DNA of 33,179 nt from Alphaproteobacteria bacterium (GTDB lineage: Bacteria > Pseudomonadota > Alphaproteobacteria > Rickettsiales > Deianiraeaceae). Location of the stretch: NCBI GenBank assembly GCA_030830305.1, contig JAURNI010000010.1:1-33179 (forward strand). The letters are read 5' to 3'. Under the pieces are notes generated by a model that was not told where the DNA came from, made no database searches, and worked only from the letters and a program-made list of their open reading frames with translations. The position numbers and the translations under genes were made by a program. Every line of letters begins with the position of its first letter. Position 1 is the stretch's first letter. Positions 9,951-18,490 of the stretch are shown here, in pieces.

Positions 9951-10178
9951 GGGGGCGAATTAGCTTCGACATATTCAAGAGCTAAAATGCAAGATTTGCT
10001 CGCTAAGGAATGGCGTAATATCCACAACTTTTAAATGGCAAACTTGCTTCTTTAAAAGCTGGTCTTTCTAACCTTGGTAACAAAGCTGTAAAAGCTGTTG
10101 CTAAGAAAGCAGCTAACTATGCGTTTGCGGTTGCTGCATAAGTGTTTGTAACACTTGAAGAAGACTAGTTAAGGGGTC
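9951..10178 (+). ncRNA. ssrA: two-piece tmRNA, coding (5') piece with tag ORF; 3' boundary uncertain
   Basis: 5' GGGGGCGAATTAGCTTCGAC (acceptor strand plus tmRNA-like D-domain); tag frame ends ...AANYAFAVAA-TAA (10139-10141), resembling alphaproteobacterial tags ending in AVAA/ALAA. Confidence 0.88.
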
Positions 10179-10179
10179 T

Positions 10180-10213
10180 GCAGGCCTACCTTTCAACAGA
10201 AAGGCCTGCTTTG
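10180..10213 (+). terminator. Rho-independent terminator downstream of tmRNA
   Basis: GCAGGCC-TAC-CTTTC-AACA-GAAAG-GCCTGC hairpin followed by TTTGTT. Confidence 0.75.
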
Positions 10214-10227
10214 TTCGGTAAATAAAT

Positions 10228-10782
10228 ATGAAGCAAGAAGAAATTACAAATATTATTCAGAATCTTAATGAAGCAGAACTTGAATTTGCACTTCAAAATG
10301 CAAAACAACAGGTTGAAGTTATTAATGAAGGTTTGAAAACTACAGAAAGCCGTACAAAGCTTTTAATTGCATTTCTTGTGGCGGCAATTGCTTTTTGCAT
10401 TCCGGTGATGGTTTCGCGTGAAAACCCAGCATATTTTAGGATTTTTTGCGGGCTGGTAATTGCCTCATATATTATTGAGGTTTTAATTATTGTGCATAGT
10501 TATTTTTGCAACCCCTTTGAATCGCAATATCCCAAAACGGAAAGTATATTGGAATTTACAAGATATTTCAAACAAATTAACAATGAAAAGCCACTGCTAT
10601 CAACAAAAAAAGATGTGTTAGAAAAAATACTCAACACAACAATTCCTGAACTTGAAAAACTCGAACGGAAAAGAGCTAAAACATTCAACTGCTGTTTAAC
10701 AACAACTATCTATTTTCCACTTTTATTTGGTGTCATGCTTTTAATAGCATTTTGCATTTGCATAACTGGTTTGTTTGGTTGA
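10228..10782 (+). CDS. hypothetical membrane protein (2TM, cytosolic helical segment, C-terminal TM)
   Basis: 184 aa; hydrophobic segments LLIAFLVAAIAFCIPVMV, IFCGLVIASYIIEVLIIVHSYF, IYFPLLFGVMLLIAFCICITGLFG separated by a charged region. Confidence 0.7.
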   Translation: MKQEEITNIIQNLNEAELEFALQNAKQQVEVINEGLKTTESRTKLLIAFLVAAIAFCIPVMVSRENPAYFRIFCGLVIASYIIEVLIIVHSYFCNPFESQYPKTESILEFTRYFKQINNEKPLLSTKKDVLEKILNTTIPELEKLERKRAKTFNCCLTTTIYFPLLFGVMLLIAFCICITGLFG

Positions 10783-10877
10783 TTTTGTGGAATGTTGCCT
10801 GCTGAAGTTACATGTTGCATTTTCATTGTAGGTTTTACAGGGTTGGTATTTACTGCTGGCTTTTTGGTGTCTGACAT
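10710..10877 (-). CDS. possible small ORF, 55 aa, Pro/Asn/Gln/Met/Lys-rich (below ORF-track length cutoff)
   Basis: Own translation: MSDTKKPAVNTNPVKPTMKMQHVTSAGNIPQNQPNKPVMQMQNAIKSMTPNKSGK*. Overlaps the 3' end of 10228..10782 on the opposite strand. Confidence 0.3.
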   Translation of the reverse strand: MSDTKKPAVNTNPVKPTMKMQHVTSAGNIPQNQPNKPVMQMQNAIKSMTPNKSGK

Positions 10878-10980
10878 TTATTAAGAAATATTTTTTTAAA
10901 AATATAGTTAAGAAATAAACCAATTCAAGCCTTGAGCATTGTAACGAACTAAATGCTAATTGTTAACAATTAAAACTCAC

Positions 10981-11009
10981 TTGACATTTGTCTTGAACTT
11001 TTTAAAATT
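10981..11009 (+). promoter_or_regulatory. putative promoter (TTGACA-17-AAAATT) upstream of the BamE-like gene
   Basis: TTGACA at 10981-10986, 17-nt spacing to an AT-rich -10-like hexamer. Confidence 0.35.
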
Positions 11010-11029
11010 TTTCCAATTCTTTGTAACTA

Positions 11030-11395
11030 ATGCGTTTTATTTTAATATTATTGCTAATATCGGCATGTTCAACAACGGTTAATCATGGTCTTGTAATAAA
11101 GGATAGCGATGTTTCAATTATTGTGCCAAATTTAACACGAAGAGAAGATGTAAGAACAATTCTTGGCGAGCCTTCTTTTATTTGGAATGAAAAATGGCAT
11201 TATGTTTCAACAAAAAAGAAATACCGAGCATTTTTACTGCCAAAAATAGAAAAGCACGATGTTTACACAATTGTTTTTAATGGTGATGTTGTTCAAGATA
11301 TCAAACACCTTACAGAAAGTGATATTCAGTCAACACAAATAGGTAAACATAAAATTAAAACTCAAAAACCGGATTTATCAAAGATATTTAAATAA
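11030..11395 (+). CDS. SmpA/BamE-like outer membrane assembly lipoprotein
   Basis: Lipobox LISAC; VPNLTRREDVRTILGEPSF...WHYVSTKKKYRAFLLPKIEKHDVYTIVFNGDVVQDI is BamE-like. Confidence 0.8.
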   Translation: MRFILILLLISACSTTVNHGLVIKDSDVSIIVPNLTRREDVRTILGEPSFIWNEKWHYVSTKKKYRAFLLPKIEKHDVYTIVFNGDVVQDIKHLTESDIQSTQIGKHKIKTQKPDLSKIFK

Positions 11396-11399
11396 ATTT

Positions 11400-12623
11400 A
11401 TGCAGTTTGATGGCATTACTTGGCCGCCGTTTCGTGGAATTCAAGATGGTGAATATAAGCTAAAAAGAACTAAAGATGCCCTTGCTGTTCTTGGAAATCC
11501 GCATGAAAAACTTTCAAATATTATTCATATTGCAGGAACAAATGGTAAGGGTTCTGTTTCTGCTTTTCTACAAAATGTTTTGAATGAATACGGTTTTTCT
11601 TGTAATGTTTATACATCGCCACACCTTGTGAAAGTCAATGAAAGAATAAAAATTCATTCACAAGACATTTCAGACGACATGATTCTGCAATACACCAAAG
11701 AGGTTTATTACATACTAAAAAATACAGGTTTGGAGAACTCTTTAACCTTTTTTGAAGGAATTACGGTGGTAATGTTTTATATTTTTGCAAAAGAAAAAGC
11801 AGATTTCAACATTATCGAGGTCGGTCTTGGTGGAAGGTGGGACGCAACCAATGTTATTGTGCAACCGTTACTTAGCATAATTACATCAATTTCACTAGAC
11901 CATCAAGATTATCTTGGTGACACTCTTGAGGCAATTGCTGTAGAAAAATGTGAAATTATTAAACCGCATTCCAATGCCGTGATAGGCTTTCAAGAAAAAG
12001 AAAGTATTTATGATGTATTCAGAAACAAATGTAATAATATTGGTGCCATACATTCAGTATGTAGCGAGCTTGAATTTTTTAATAATAAACTGGATAATTC
12101 ATACCAAAAACAGAATGCAACACTAACGCTAAAAGCTCTGGAGGTTATTTCAAAAATGATTAGTGTAGAATTTAAAAGGCAAAAATGTGTTGATATTATT
12201 GCAAATACGCAGTGGAGAGGTAGAATGCAAAAAGTTTTTCTTGGAGAATTTAACAGAGAAATCTTAGTGGATTGTGCACATAATTTTGGTGGAATTTACC
12301 AGTTTTTGCAATACATTAAAACACAAAACGGTACAAGAGTATTAATTCTTGGTATGCTAAAAAGGAAAATTAACCAACAAATTTATGAAGAAATTAATAA
12401 AGCTTTGTACAGAGGAGAAATTGAAAATGTGATTACCGTCAACTTTGGAGGCACGGAAGAATGTGTTAATTCGCAAACGCTTGCAGATTTTATTAACCAT
12501 AAAAATTGTATTCCTGCTGAAAATTTTCACAATGCCTTGCTGCTTGCCGGCAAATTTGATTCTGTCTTTTTGTGTGGTTCAATTTATATGGTTGGCGATT
12601 TCTTTCAAACATTTAACATATAA
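11400..12623 (+). CDS. folC: bifunctional folylpolyglutamate synthase/dihydrofolate synthase
   Basis: HIAGTNGKGSVSAFLQNVL, VYTSPHLVKVNERI, EVGLGGRWDATNVI, SISLDHQDYLGDTLEAIAVEKCEIIKP, VDCAHN. Confidence 0.94.
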   Translation: MQFDGITWPPFRGIQDGEYKLKRTKDALAVLGNPHEKLSNIIHIAGTNGKGSVSAFLQNVLNEYGFSCNVYTSPHLVKVNERIKIHSQDISDDMILQYTKEVYYILKNTGLENSLTFFEGITVVMFYIFAKEKADFNIIEVGLGGRWDATNVIVQPLLSIITSISLDHQDYLGDTLEAIAVEKCEIIKPHSNAVIGFQEKESIYDVFRNKCNNIGAIHSVCSELEFFNNKLDNSYQKQNATLTLKALEVISKMISVEFKRQKCVDIIANTQWRGRMQKVFLGEFNREILVDCAHNFGGIYQFLQYIKTQNGTRVLILGMLKRKINQQIYEEINKALYRGEIENVITVNFGGTEECVNSQTLADFINHKNCIPAENFHNALLLAGKFDSVFLCGSIYMVGDFFQTFNI

Positions 12624-12688
12624 AATGTACAAAATATATGTCAACAATATGCAATTACACACAAAATATGTGCATTGAAGTGCAATAA

Positions 12689-12709
12689 TATGTGCATAAT
12701 ATGCACATA
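12689..12709. terminator. palindrome between convergent folC and zapE, possible bidirectional terminator
   Basis: TATGTGCAT-AAT-ATGCACATA, 9-bp perfect arms and 3-nt loop. Confidence 0.4.
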
Positions 12710-12711
12710 AT

Positions 12712-13839
12712 TTACAACATTTGTGCAAAAAGTTTATCAAAGAAACGAGCAGAATTCACCGTTAGCTGGCGTTTAAAGTGTTTTGTTTCTGAAAATATAT
12801 AATCATTTGTTTGCATTTCATGCAGTCTGCTTTGGCATCTTTTAAACTTAATGTTTTCAAGCATTTTATCCTCAAAAATGTTAATTGAGTTTTGTCCATC
12901 AAATGAAAAAACCATTCCACGAGTGTATAGAATATCAATAAAGTTACGAAAACGAATTGCCTCATCTTCATTTTCTTGTGTAAAGTACTGCATGTTGGAA
13001 ATATGAATATGTTTAAATGTGCGTGCAAGCTTGCGGTAATCTTTAATACTGGAATGTGTTTTAAATATATGTTTATGTGTTAAAATAATACCATCGTCAA
13101 ATCTTCCTGAAATTTGTACCGTATGATTGCTATCAACTTCAAGCATTTCTTTTGCCATAATTGGTTTTACATTAAACGCCGATGCAAATTCTTGCAATGT
13201 TTCAAATGCAATGTGTGCATGCCGTTTTAGTGTATTTGTACGGTAATCTGGTGTGTTTTGAACATAAATAACTTCCATTTTCTCCTCCAAGAAGTTTGAA
13301 AACACTGGAAACATAATTTCTCTGTTAAAACCGTTTGCATATAATTCTTGAGGGGCAAAATTTGATGTTAAAACAATGCTTACACCATTTTTTATTAATA
13401 CTGAAAGGATGTCGTACAAAATTTTAGCATCTGCAATTGCTTCAATAAAAAATTCATCAAAGCAGAGAATATCAATATTTTTGGCAATTTCTTTTACAAT
13501 TTTTTCAGTAGAATTTTTGGTTAATAATTTAGTAATATCAAGAAGATAATCATGAAAATGCATCGCAAGAAATTTTGCATCTTTGTTTTTTTCGTATAAT
13601 TGCAATAAGTAATTTTCCATAACGGTTGTTTTTCCGCAACCGGTTTTTCCATGAATATAAAACGACTTTGGTTTTGAAAATAGCCCTTTCTTATTGGAGA
13701 GAAGTTTTTGCAGAATTTCCTGTTGGGTAATGTTTAAAGTAATGCTACCCGTATCCTGCAAATCTCGACCGAAGTATAATAAAGGTGAAGAGAGAGCAGA
13801 ATGTATAGGGGTGACGAGTGGTGCAATATCTTGGGACAC
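12712..13839 (-). CDS. zapE: cell division protein ZapE / AFG1-like ATPase
   Basis: FYIHGKTGCGKTTVMENYLLQLY (Walker A), FHDYLLDI, ILCFDEFFIEAIADAKIL (Walker B), VLTSNFAPQELYANGFNRE. Confidence 0.9.
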   Translation of the reverse strand: MSQDIAPLVTPIHSALSSPLLYFGRDLQDTGSITLNITQQEILQKLLSNKKGLFSKPKSFYIHGKTGCGKTTVMENYLLQLYEKNKDAKFLAMHFHDYLLDITKLLTKNSTEKIVKEIAKNIDILCFDEFFIEAIADAKILYDILSVLIKNGVSIVLTSNFAPQELYANGFNREIMFPVFSNFLEEKMEVIYVQNTPDYRTNTLKRHAHIAFETLQEFASAFNVKPIMAKEMLEVDSNHTVQISGRFDDGIILTHKHIFKTHSSIKDYRKLARTFKHIHISNMQYFTQENEDEAIRFRNFIDILYTRGMVFSFDGQNSINIFEDKMLENIKFKRCQSRLHEMQTNDYIFSETKHFKRQLTVNSARFFDKLFAQML

Positions 13840-15042
13840 TTACTTTAATTTACTTAAAGACTTCTCAATACGGTTCATTGCATCTTCAAGAATAGCCTCG
13901 CTTGTTGCATAAGAAATACGAATAAACCCTGGAAAACCGAATGCTTCACCATGAACACATGCAACTTCTGCATCTTCAAGAAGGTATTCTGTAATTGCTT
14001 CTGATGATTGCACTACTTTGCCACTTTCGGTTTTTTTACCGATTAAACCCTCAACAGAAAAGAAAATGTAAAATGCACCGTCTGGCTTTTTTGCTTTTAC
14101 TCCATTAATTTTTGTTAGCCTTTCAAAAACATAATCTCTTCTTTTTGCAAAAACCGGAACCGTTTCCGCACGGAAATTTCCTGCTTCAAGCAAGCCCAGC
14201 CTTGCTGCCTCTTGGCTAATAGAGGAAGGATTGGTTGTACTCTGAGACTGCACATTACCAATGGCTTTAATGAGAGTTTTGTCTTTAATGCCTGCAAAGC
14301 CTATGCGCCAGCCTGTCATGGCATAAGATTTTGACACACCATTTACAGTTAAAATTCTGTTTTGTAAATTCGGGAATAACTGTGCAAGAGTATAAAACTT
14401 CACACCAAAAACAAGATGTTCATAGATGTCATCGCTCATAACATATACATGCGAGTGCTTTTCAATAACTTTACCAATTTCAATAAGTTCTTCTTTTGTA
14501 TAAACTTCACCCGTTGGGTTTGATGGCGAATTCAACACAACCCATTTTGTTTTTGAAGTAATTGCCTGTTCAAGTTCTTTTGCCGTAAGTTTAAAATTGT
14601 TTTCAAATGTTGTTTTTACAACAACGGCCTTGCCGCCGAAAAGCTCAACCATGTCAGGGTATGAAACCCAATACGGAGCAGGAATTATCACTTCATCGCC
14701 TTCATTTATTGTTGCAATAAATGCGTTGAACAATACATGTTTTGCACCACAGCCAACTGTTATTTCTGAAGGTTCATATTCAATTCCGTTTTCATTTTTG
14801 AATTTCTGGATAATCGCTTTTTTAAGTTCAGGGGTACCATCTACTGCTGTGTACTTTGTTTTTCCGGAATTAATTGCGTCAATACCGCCTTGTTTTGCTT
14901 GAATTGGAGTATCAAAATCTGGTTCACCAACTGAAAGGGAAATAATTTTCTTTCCTTGGGCTTTAAGTTCATTTGCTTTTGCCGTTACTGCAAGAGTTGG
15001 AGACGGCTTCATTTTTTGAACACGGCGCGAAATTATGGACAT
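13840..15042 (-). CDS. aspartate aminotransferase family (class I PLP-dependent aminotransferase)
   Basis: SLSVGEPDFDTP, YTAVDGTPELKKAI, IIPAPYWVSYPDMVELF, LNSPSNPTGEVY, VNGVSKSYAMTGWRIGFAG. Confidence 0.93.
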   Translation of the reverse strand: MSIISRRVQKMKPSPTLAVTAKANELKAQGKKIISLSVGEPDFDTPIQAKQGGIDAINSGKTKYTAVDGTPELKKAIIQKFKNENGIEYEPSEITVGCGAKHVLFNAFIATINEGDEVIIPAPYWVSYPDMVELFGGKAVVVKTTFENNFKLTAKELEQAITSKTKWVVLNSPSNPTGEVYTKEELIEIGKVIEKHSHVYVMSDDIYEHLVFGVKFYTLAQLFPNLQNRILTVNGVSKSYAMTGWRIGFAGIKDKTLIKAIGNVQSQSTTNPSSISQEAARLGLLEAGNFRAETVPVFAKRRDYVFERLTKINGVKAKKPDGAFYIFFSVEGLIGKKTESGKVVQSSEAITEYLLEDAEVACVHGEAFGFPGFIRISYATSEAILEDAMNRIEKSLSKLK

Positions 15043-15106
15043 TTTTCAAATATTAATTTGATATAATTCTACCAAATACAACCTCTTGGTTTAAAATCAA
15101 GTTTTT

Positions 15107-15562
15107 TCAATTCATTTTTTGTTGATGATAAAAATCAAATACTTGCTTTTGCAAGCCTGCAATAATTACCGTCCACAAGTATTTATTTTCTTTTAACTTG
15201 TCTAACTTGTTCTTGGTTATATTTGCTCTTGTTGAAATAAATCCGTCAAAACCTGTACCAGGTATTCCATCTTTTTCATTAATAACAATTGAACTAAGCA
15301 ATATATCTTCATTGACTTCATTTTCAATTCTATCATTAATCATTTCAAGCAAGTACGCAAGCCGAGTTTCACCATGAATATCCATAGATGAATTTGTGGC
15401 ATAAAAAAGTTCATGCATTGTGATATCCTTTTCGTATCCTTTGTTATTGTATTCTTCTGCAAACTCTTTATATGTTAAGGTGTGTTTCTTTTTAGCATAA
15501 CCAACCAAGATGTTGGTTAAATTAGTAATTCTGTTACTAAGTTTATTAGATGGCAATGACAT
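15107..15562 (-). CDS. conserved-looking hypothetical protein, 151 aa
   Basis: Full-length ORF with normal composition; segment LLSSIVINEKDGIPGTGFDGFI resembles a short PG-x-GF motif I associate with uncharacterised restriction/phage-neighbourhood proteins (weak). Confidence 0.6.
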   Translation of the reverse strand: MSLPSNKLSNRITNLTNILVGYAKKKHTLTYKEFAEEYNNKGYEKDITMHELFYATNSSMDIHGETRLAYLLEMINDRIENEVNEDILLSSIVINEKDGIPGTGFDGFISTRANITKNKLDKLKENKYLWTVIIAGLQKQVFDFYHQQKMN

Positions 15563-15590
15563 GTAAAATTATAAAATTGATAAAATATGA

Positions 15591-16724
<1,134 letters not shown>

Positions 16725-16733
16725 TAACTCTTT

Positions 16734-16769
16734 ATTACAGGTGTCACTTTGTGACGCCTGTAATTTTTC
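16734..16769 (+). terminator. Rho-independent terminator after ilvC
   Basis: ATTACAGGTGTCAC-TTT-GTGACGCCTGTAAT followed by TTTTT; 14-bp stem with one G-U. Confidence 0.9.
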
Positions 16770-16935
16770 TAATTTTTCTCCCTTGAATATTCTCGATGCT
16801 ATTTGCTAAATGCCGTGTTACCAAAAAATCTGCAAAACCTTTGCTAAAATTTCCATCGTAGCAATCTTTCGTAAACTTCACAAGTGATGCAACTCGAATA
16901 ACACTTGCAACAATGTTGGTATTTGGCATATTCAC
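16744..16935 (-). CDS. possible small ORF, 63 aa, unknown
   Basis: MNMPNTNIVASVIRVASLVKFTKDCYDGNFSKGFADFLVTRHLANSIENIQGRKIRKITGVTK; protein-like composition, but its 3' end overlaps the ilvC terminator. Confidence 0.3.
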   Translation of the reverse strand: MNMPNTNIVASVIRVASLVKFTKDCYDGNFSKGFADFLVTRHLANSIENIQGRKIRKITGVTK

Positions 16936-16979
16936 ATAAAAATATAAGTGATTATATATAATAACAAGATGCTATGGAA

Positions 16980-17114
16980 GTAAATTTCTTTGATGTACTA
17001 TAAAAGCGGTGAAATTTACCTTAAAAAAGAACTAATTCGAAAACTACTACTGCAAAATATTTATATAGTAATAGTATGTAAACATACAACGCCAACACGC
17101 GGACATTTCACCGC
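16980..17114. other. non-coding segment with mutually exclusive inverted repeats
   Basis: GTAAATTTC (16980-16988) pairs GAAATTTAC (17011-17019); GCGGTGAAA (17006-17014) pairs TTTCACCGC (17106-17114); the two partners overlap. Also GTATGT-AA-ACATAC nearby. Confidence 0.45.
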
Positions 17115-17332
17115 AAGCAACAAAACGCCCGCTGTAATTAGTAAAACAAACAGCTTATTTTATCAACGCTTTTACCACAAAAGACAAAGCTTTGATAATT
17201 GTTAATGCACATAACACTATTGCACATAACGAAATGTATGTTCTGAAAAAAATGTCGTACATATATATTTATATTAGTTAAATATATATTTAAAATATGT
17301 ATAACTTTGAAAAAAGTCAAGAAAAAAATGTC

Positions 17333-17361
17333 TTGACATAATTCATCTTAAACAAATATTA
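17333..17361 (+). promoter_or_regulatory. putative promoter for the 17384 gene
   Basis: TTGACA at 17333-17338, about 17-nt spacer, AT-rich -10-like hexamer, then AAAGGATATG near the start codon. Confidence 0.4.
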
Positions 17362-17383
17362 ATTGTTAATTTGTTTAAAGGAT

Positions 17384-18428
17384 ATGCTTGTAAATGCTGA
17401 AAAAACCAAAAGTATGCAAAATACCACTAATTCTGATGACAAACTGCTGAATCAAATTTTTTCAACAGAAACCAATACCAAAAGAAAAATGTAACGCTGA
17501 AAATATTTCTGCACTTGCAAATATTATTGAAAGCAAGGGCTTAGATATTCCTGTGACAGATAAATGTTTTTCATCAAACCAAATTCGATTATCGAGCATT
17601 GCAATTAAGAATGAACAAAAAGCAAATAAAACTAAAGGTTTTTTTGCAACACTTGGAAAAGGATTGGGTAATTTTTTGACAAACACCATAGACTTAGTAG
17701 CCAATTCTATTGGTGTTGTAGCAAAATCAATGAAAGGTATAGAAAAAGGTGCAAGTAAATTTATGGAAAAAACAGTCAAAGCCGGTGGAAATGTAATTGA
17801 GGGTGGTGGAAAGTTTACAAAAGACTCCCTTAAGGGAGCTGGTGCAGCTATTAAAGGTATTGGAAAAGGTACCGGTGCACTTACAGAAGGTCTGGGTAAA
17901 AGTGGTGCGGTACTTTCTTATGGGGCCTCTATGGGTGCTGGTCACCTTGTTGAGGGTGCTGGTAAGGGTGGTGGTGACGCACTGCAGGGTGTTGGTTCTT
18001 TTGTGAAGAATTCTAGTGAAGGACTTGGAACATTTGCAAAAAGTGGACTGGAAGTTGGTGCTAAAATAACCACATCTGCGGGTAACCTTGCCTCTGAAGC
18101 CATCAATACTGCAACAACTGGAGTTGCAGTTGCTCATAATGGTATAAAAGCATTAGAAAGTACTACAAGGTATGGCGCAAACAAACTTGAAGAAAAACTT
18201 AATGGTGGAAAATTAAACATTGATAACCTCCACAATGGAGGGGAAGAATCCAGAGCTGATTTCAAGAAAAGAATGATGACAGGATTGAGTGAAAAATCAC
18301 CAATGCGCAGTAGTTCAGTATCACATTTTGAGTTACCAGAAATGTCCAATTTAAAACCTAAAAATTTCAATAAACCAAATATTTCTAAAACTGTATCATT
18401 TGGAAAGGGTTCTCGTACATTTGACTAA
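17384..18428 (+). CDS. Gly-rich 11-residue-repeat amphipathic protein; frame change required near 17480-17490
   Basis: Frame 1 from ATG 17384 (RBS-like AAAGGA): MLVNAEKTKSMQNTTNSDDKLLNQIFSTETNTKRKM* (stop 17492-17494). The +1 frame is open from 17451 and reads ...KCNAENISALANIIESKGLDIPVTDK into the track ORF 17553..18428. Removal of one A in the A-rich stretch joins them. Confidence 0.7.
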
Positions 18429-18435
18429 ATTCCTC

Positions 18436-18464
18436 TTGACATATCGATCATCCTAAAATAAATT
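18436..18464 (+). promoter_or_regulatory. putative promoter for sdhA (TTGACA-17-TAAATT)
   Basis: TTGACA 18436-18441, 17-nt spacer, TAAATT 18459-18464. Confidence 0.5.
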
Positions 18465-18490
18465 TCCCCATAATGTATTTACTACAAAAA

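Noticed and set aside
9800-10027. Minus-strand 75-aa ORF
   Set aside because: Antisense to the two-piece tmRNA; its GFAPESIPAYMQ stretch is the reverse complement of the T-arm region.
10741-10923. Minus-strand 60-aa ORF
   Set aside because: Atypical composition; the alternative 55-aa frame at 10710-10877 is more protein-like.
16990-17205. Plus-strand 71-aa ORF
   Set aside because: Lies in the structured non-coding gap, composition not coding-like, no RBS evident.
17200-17240. DnaA-box-like TGCACATAA repeats as a possible oriC
   Set aside because: Do not match TTATNCACA closely, too few copies, and no origin-associated genes nearby.
17727-18137. Minus-strand 136-aa Cys/Ser/Thr-rich ORF
   Set aside because: Shadow of the Gly-rich 11-mer-repeat gene; its apparent periodicity is inherited from the real frame.
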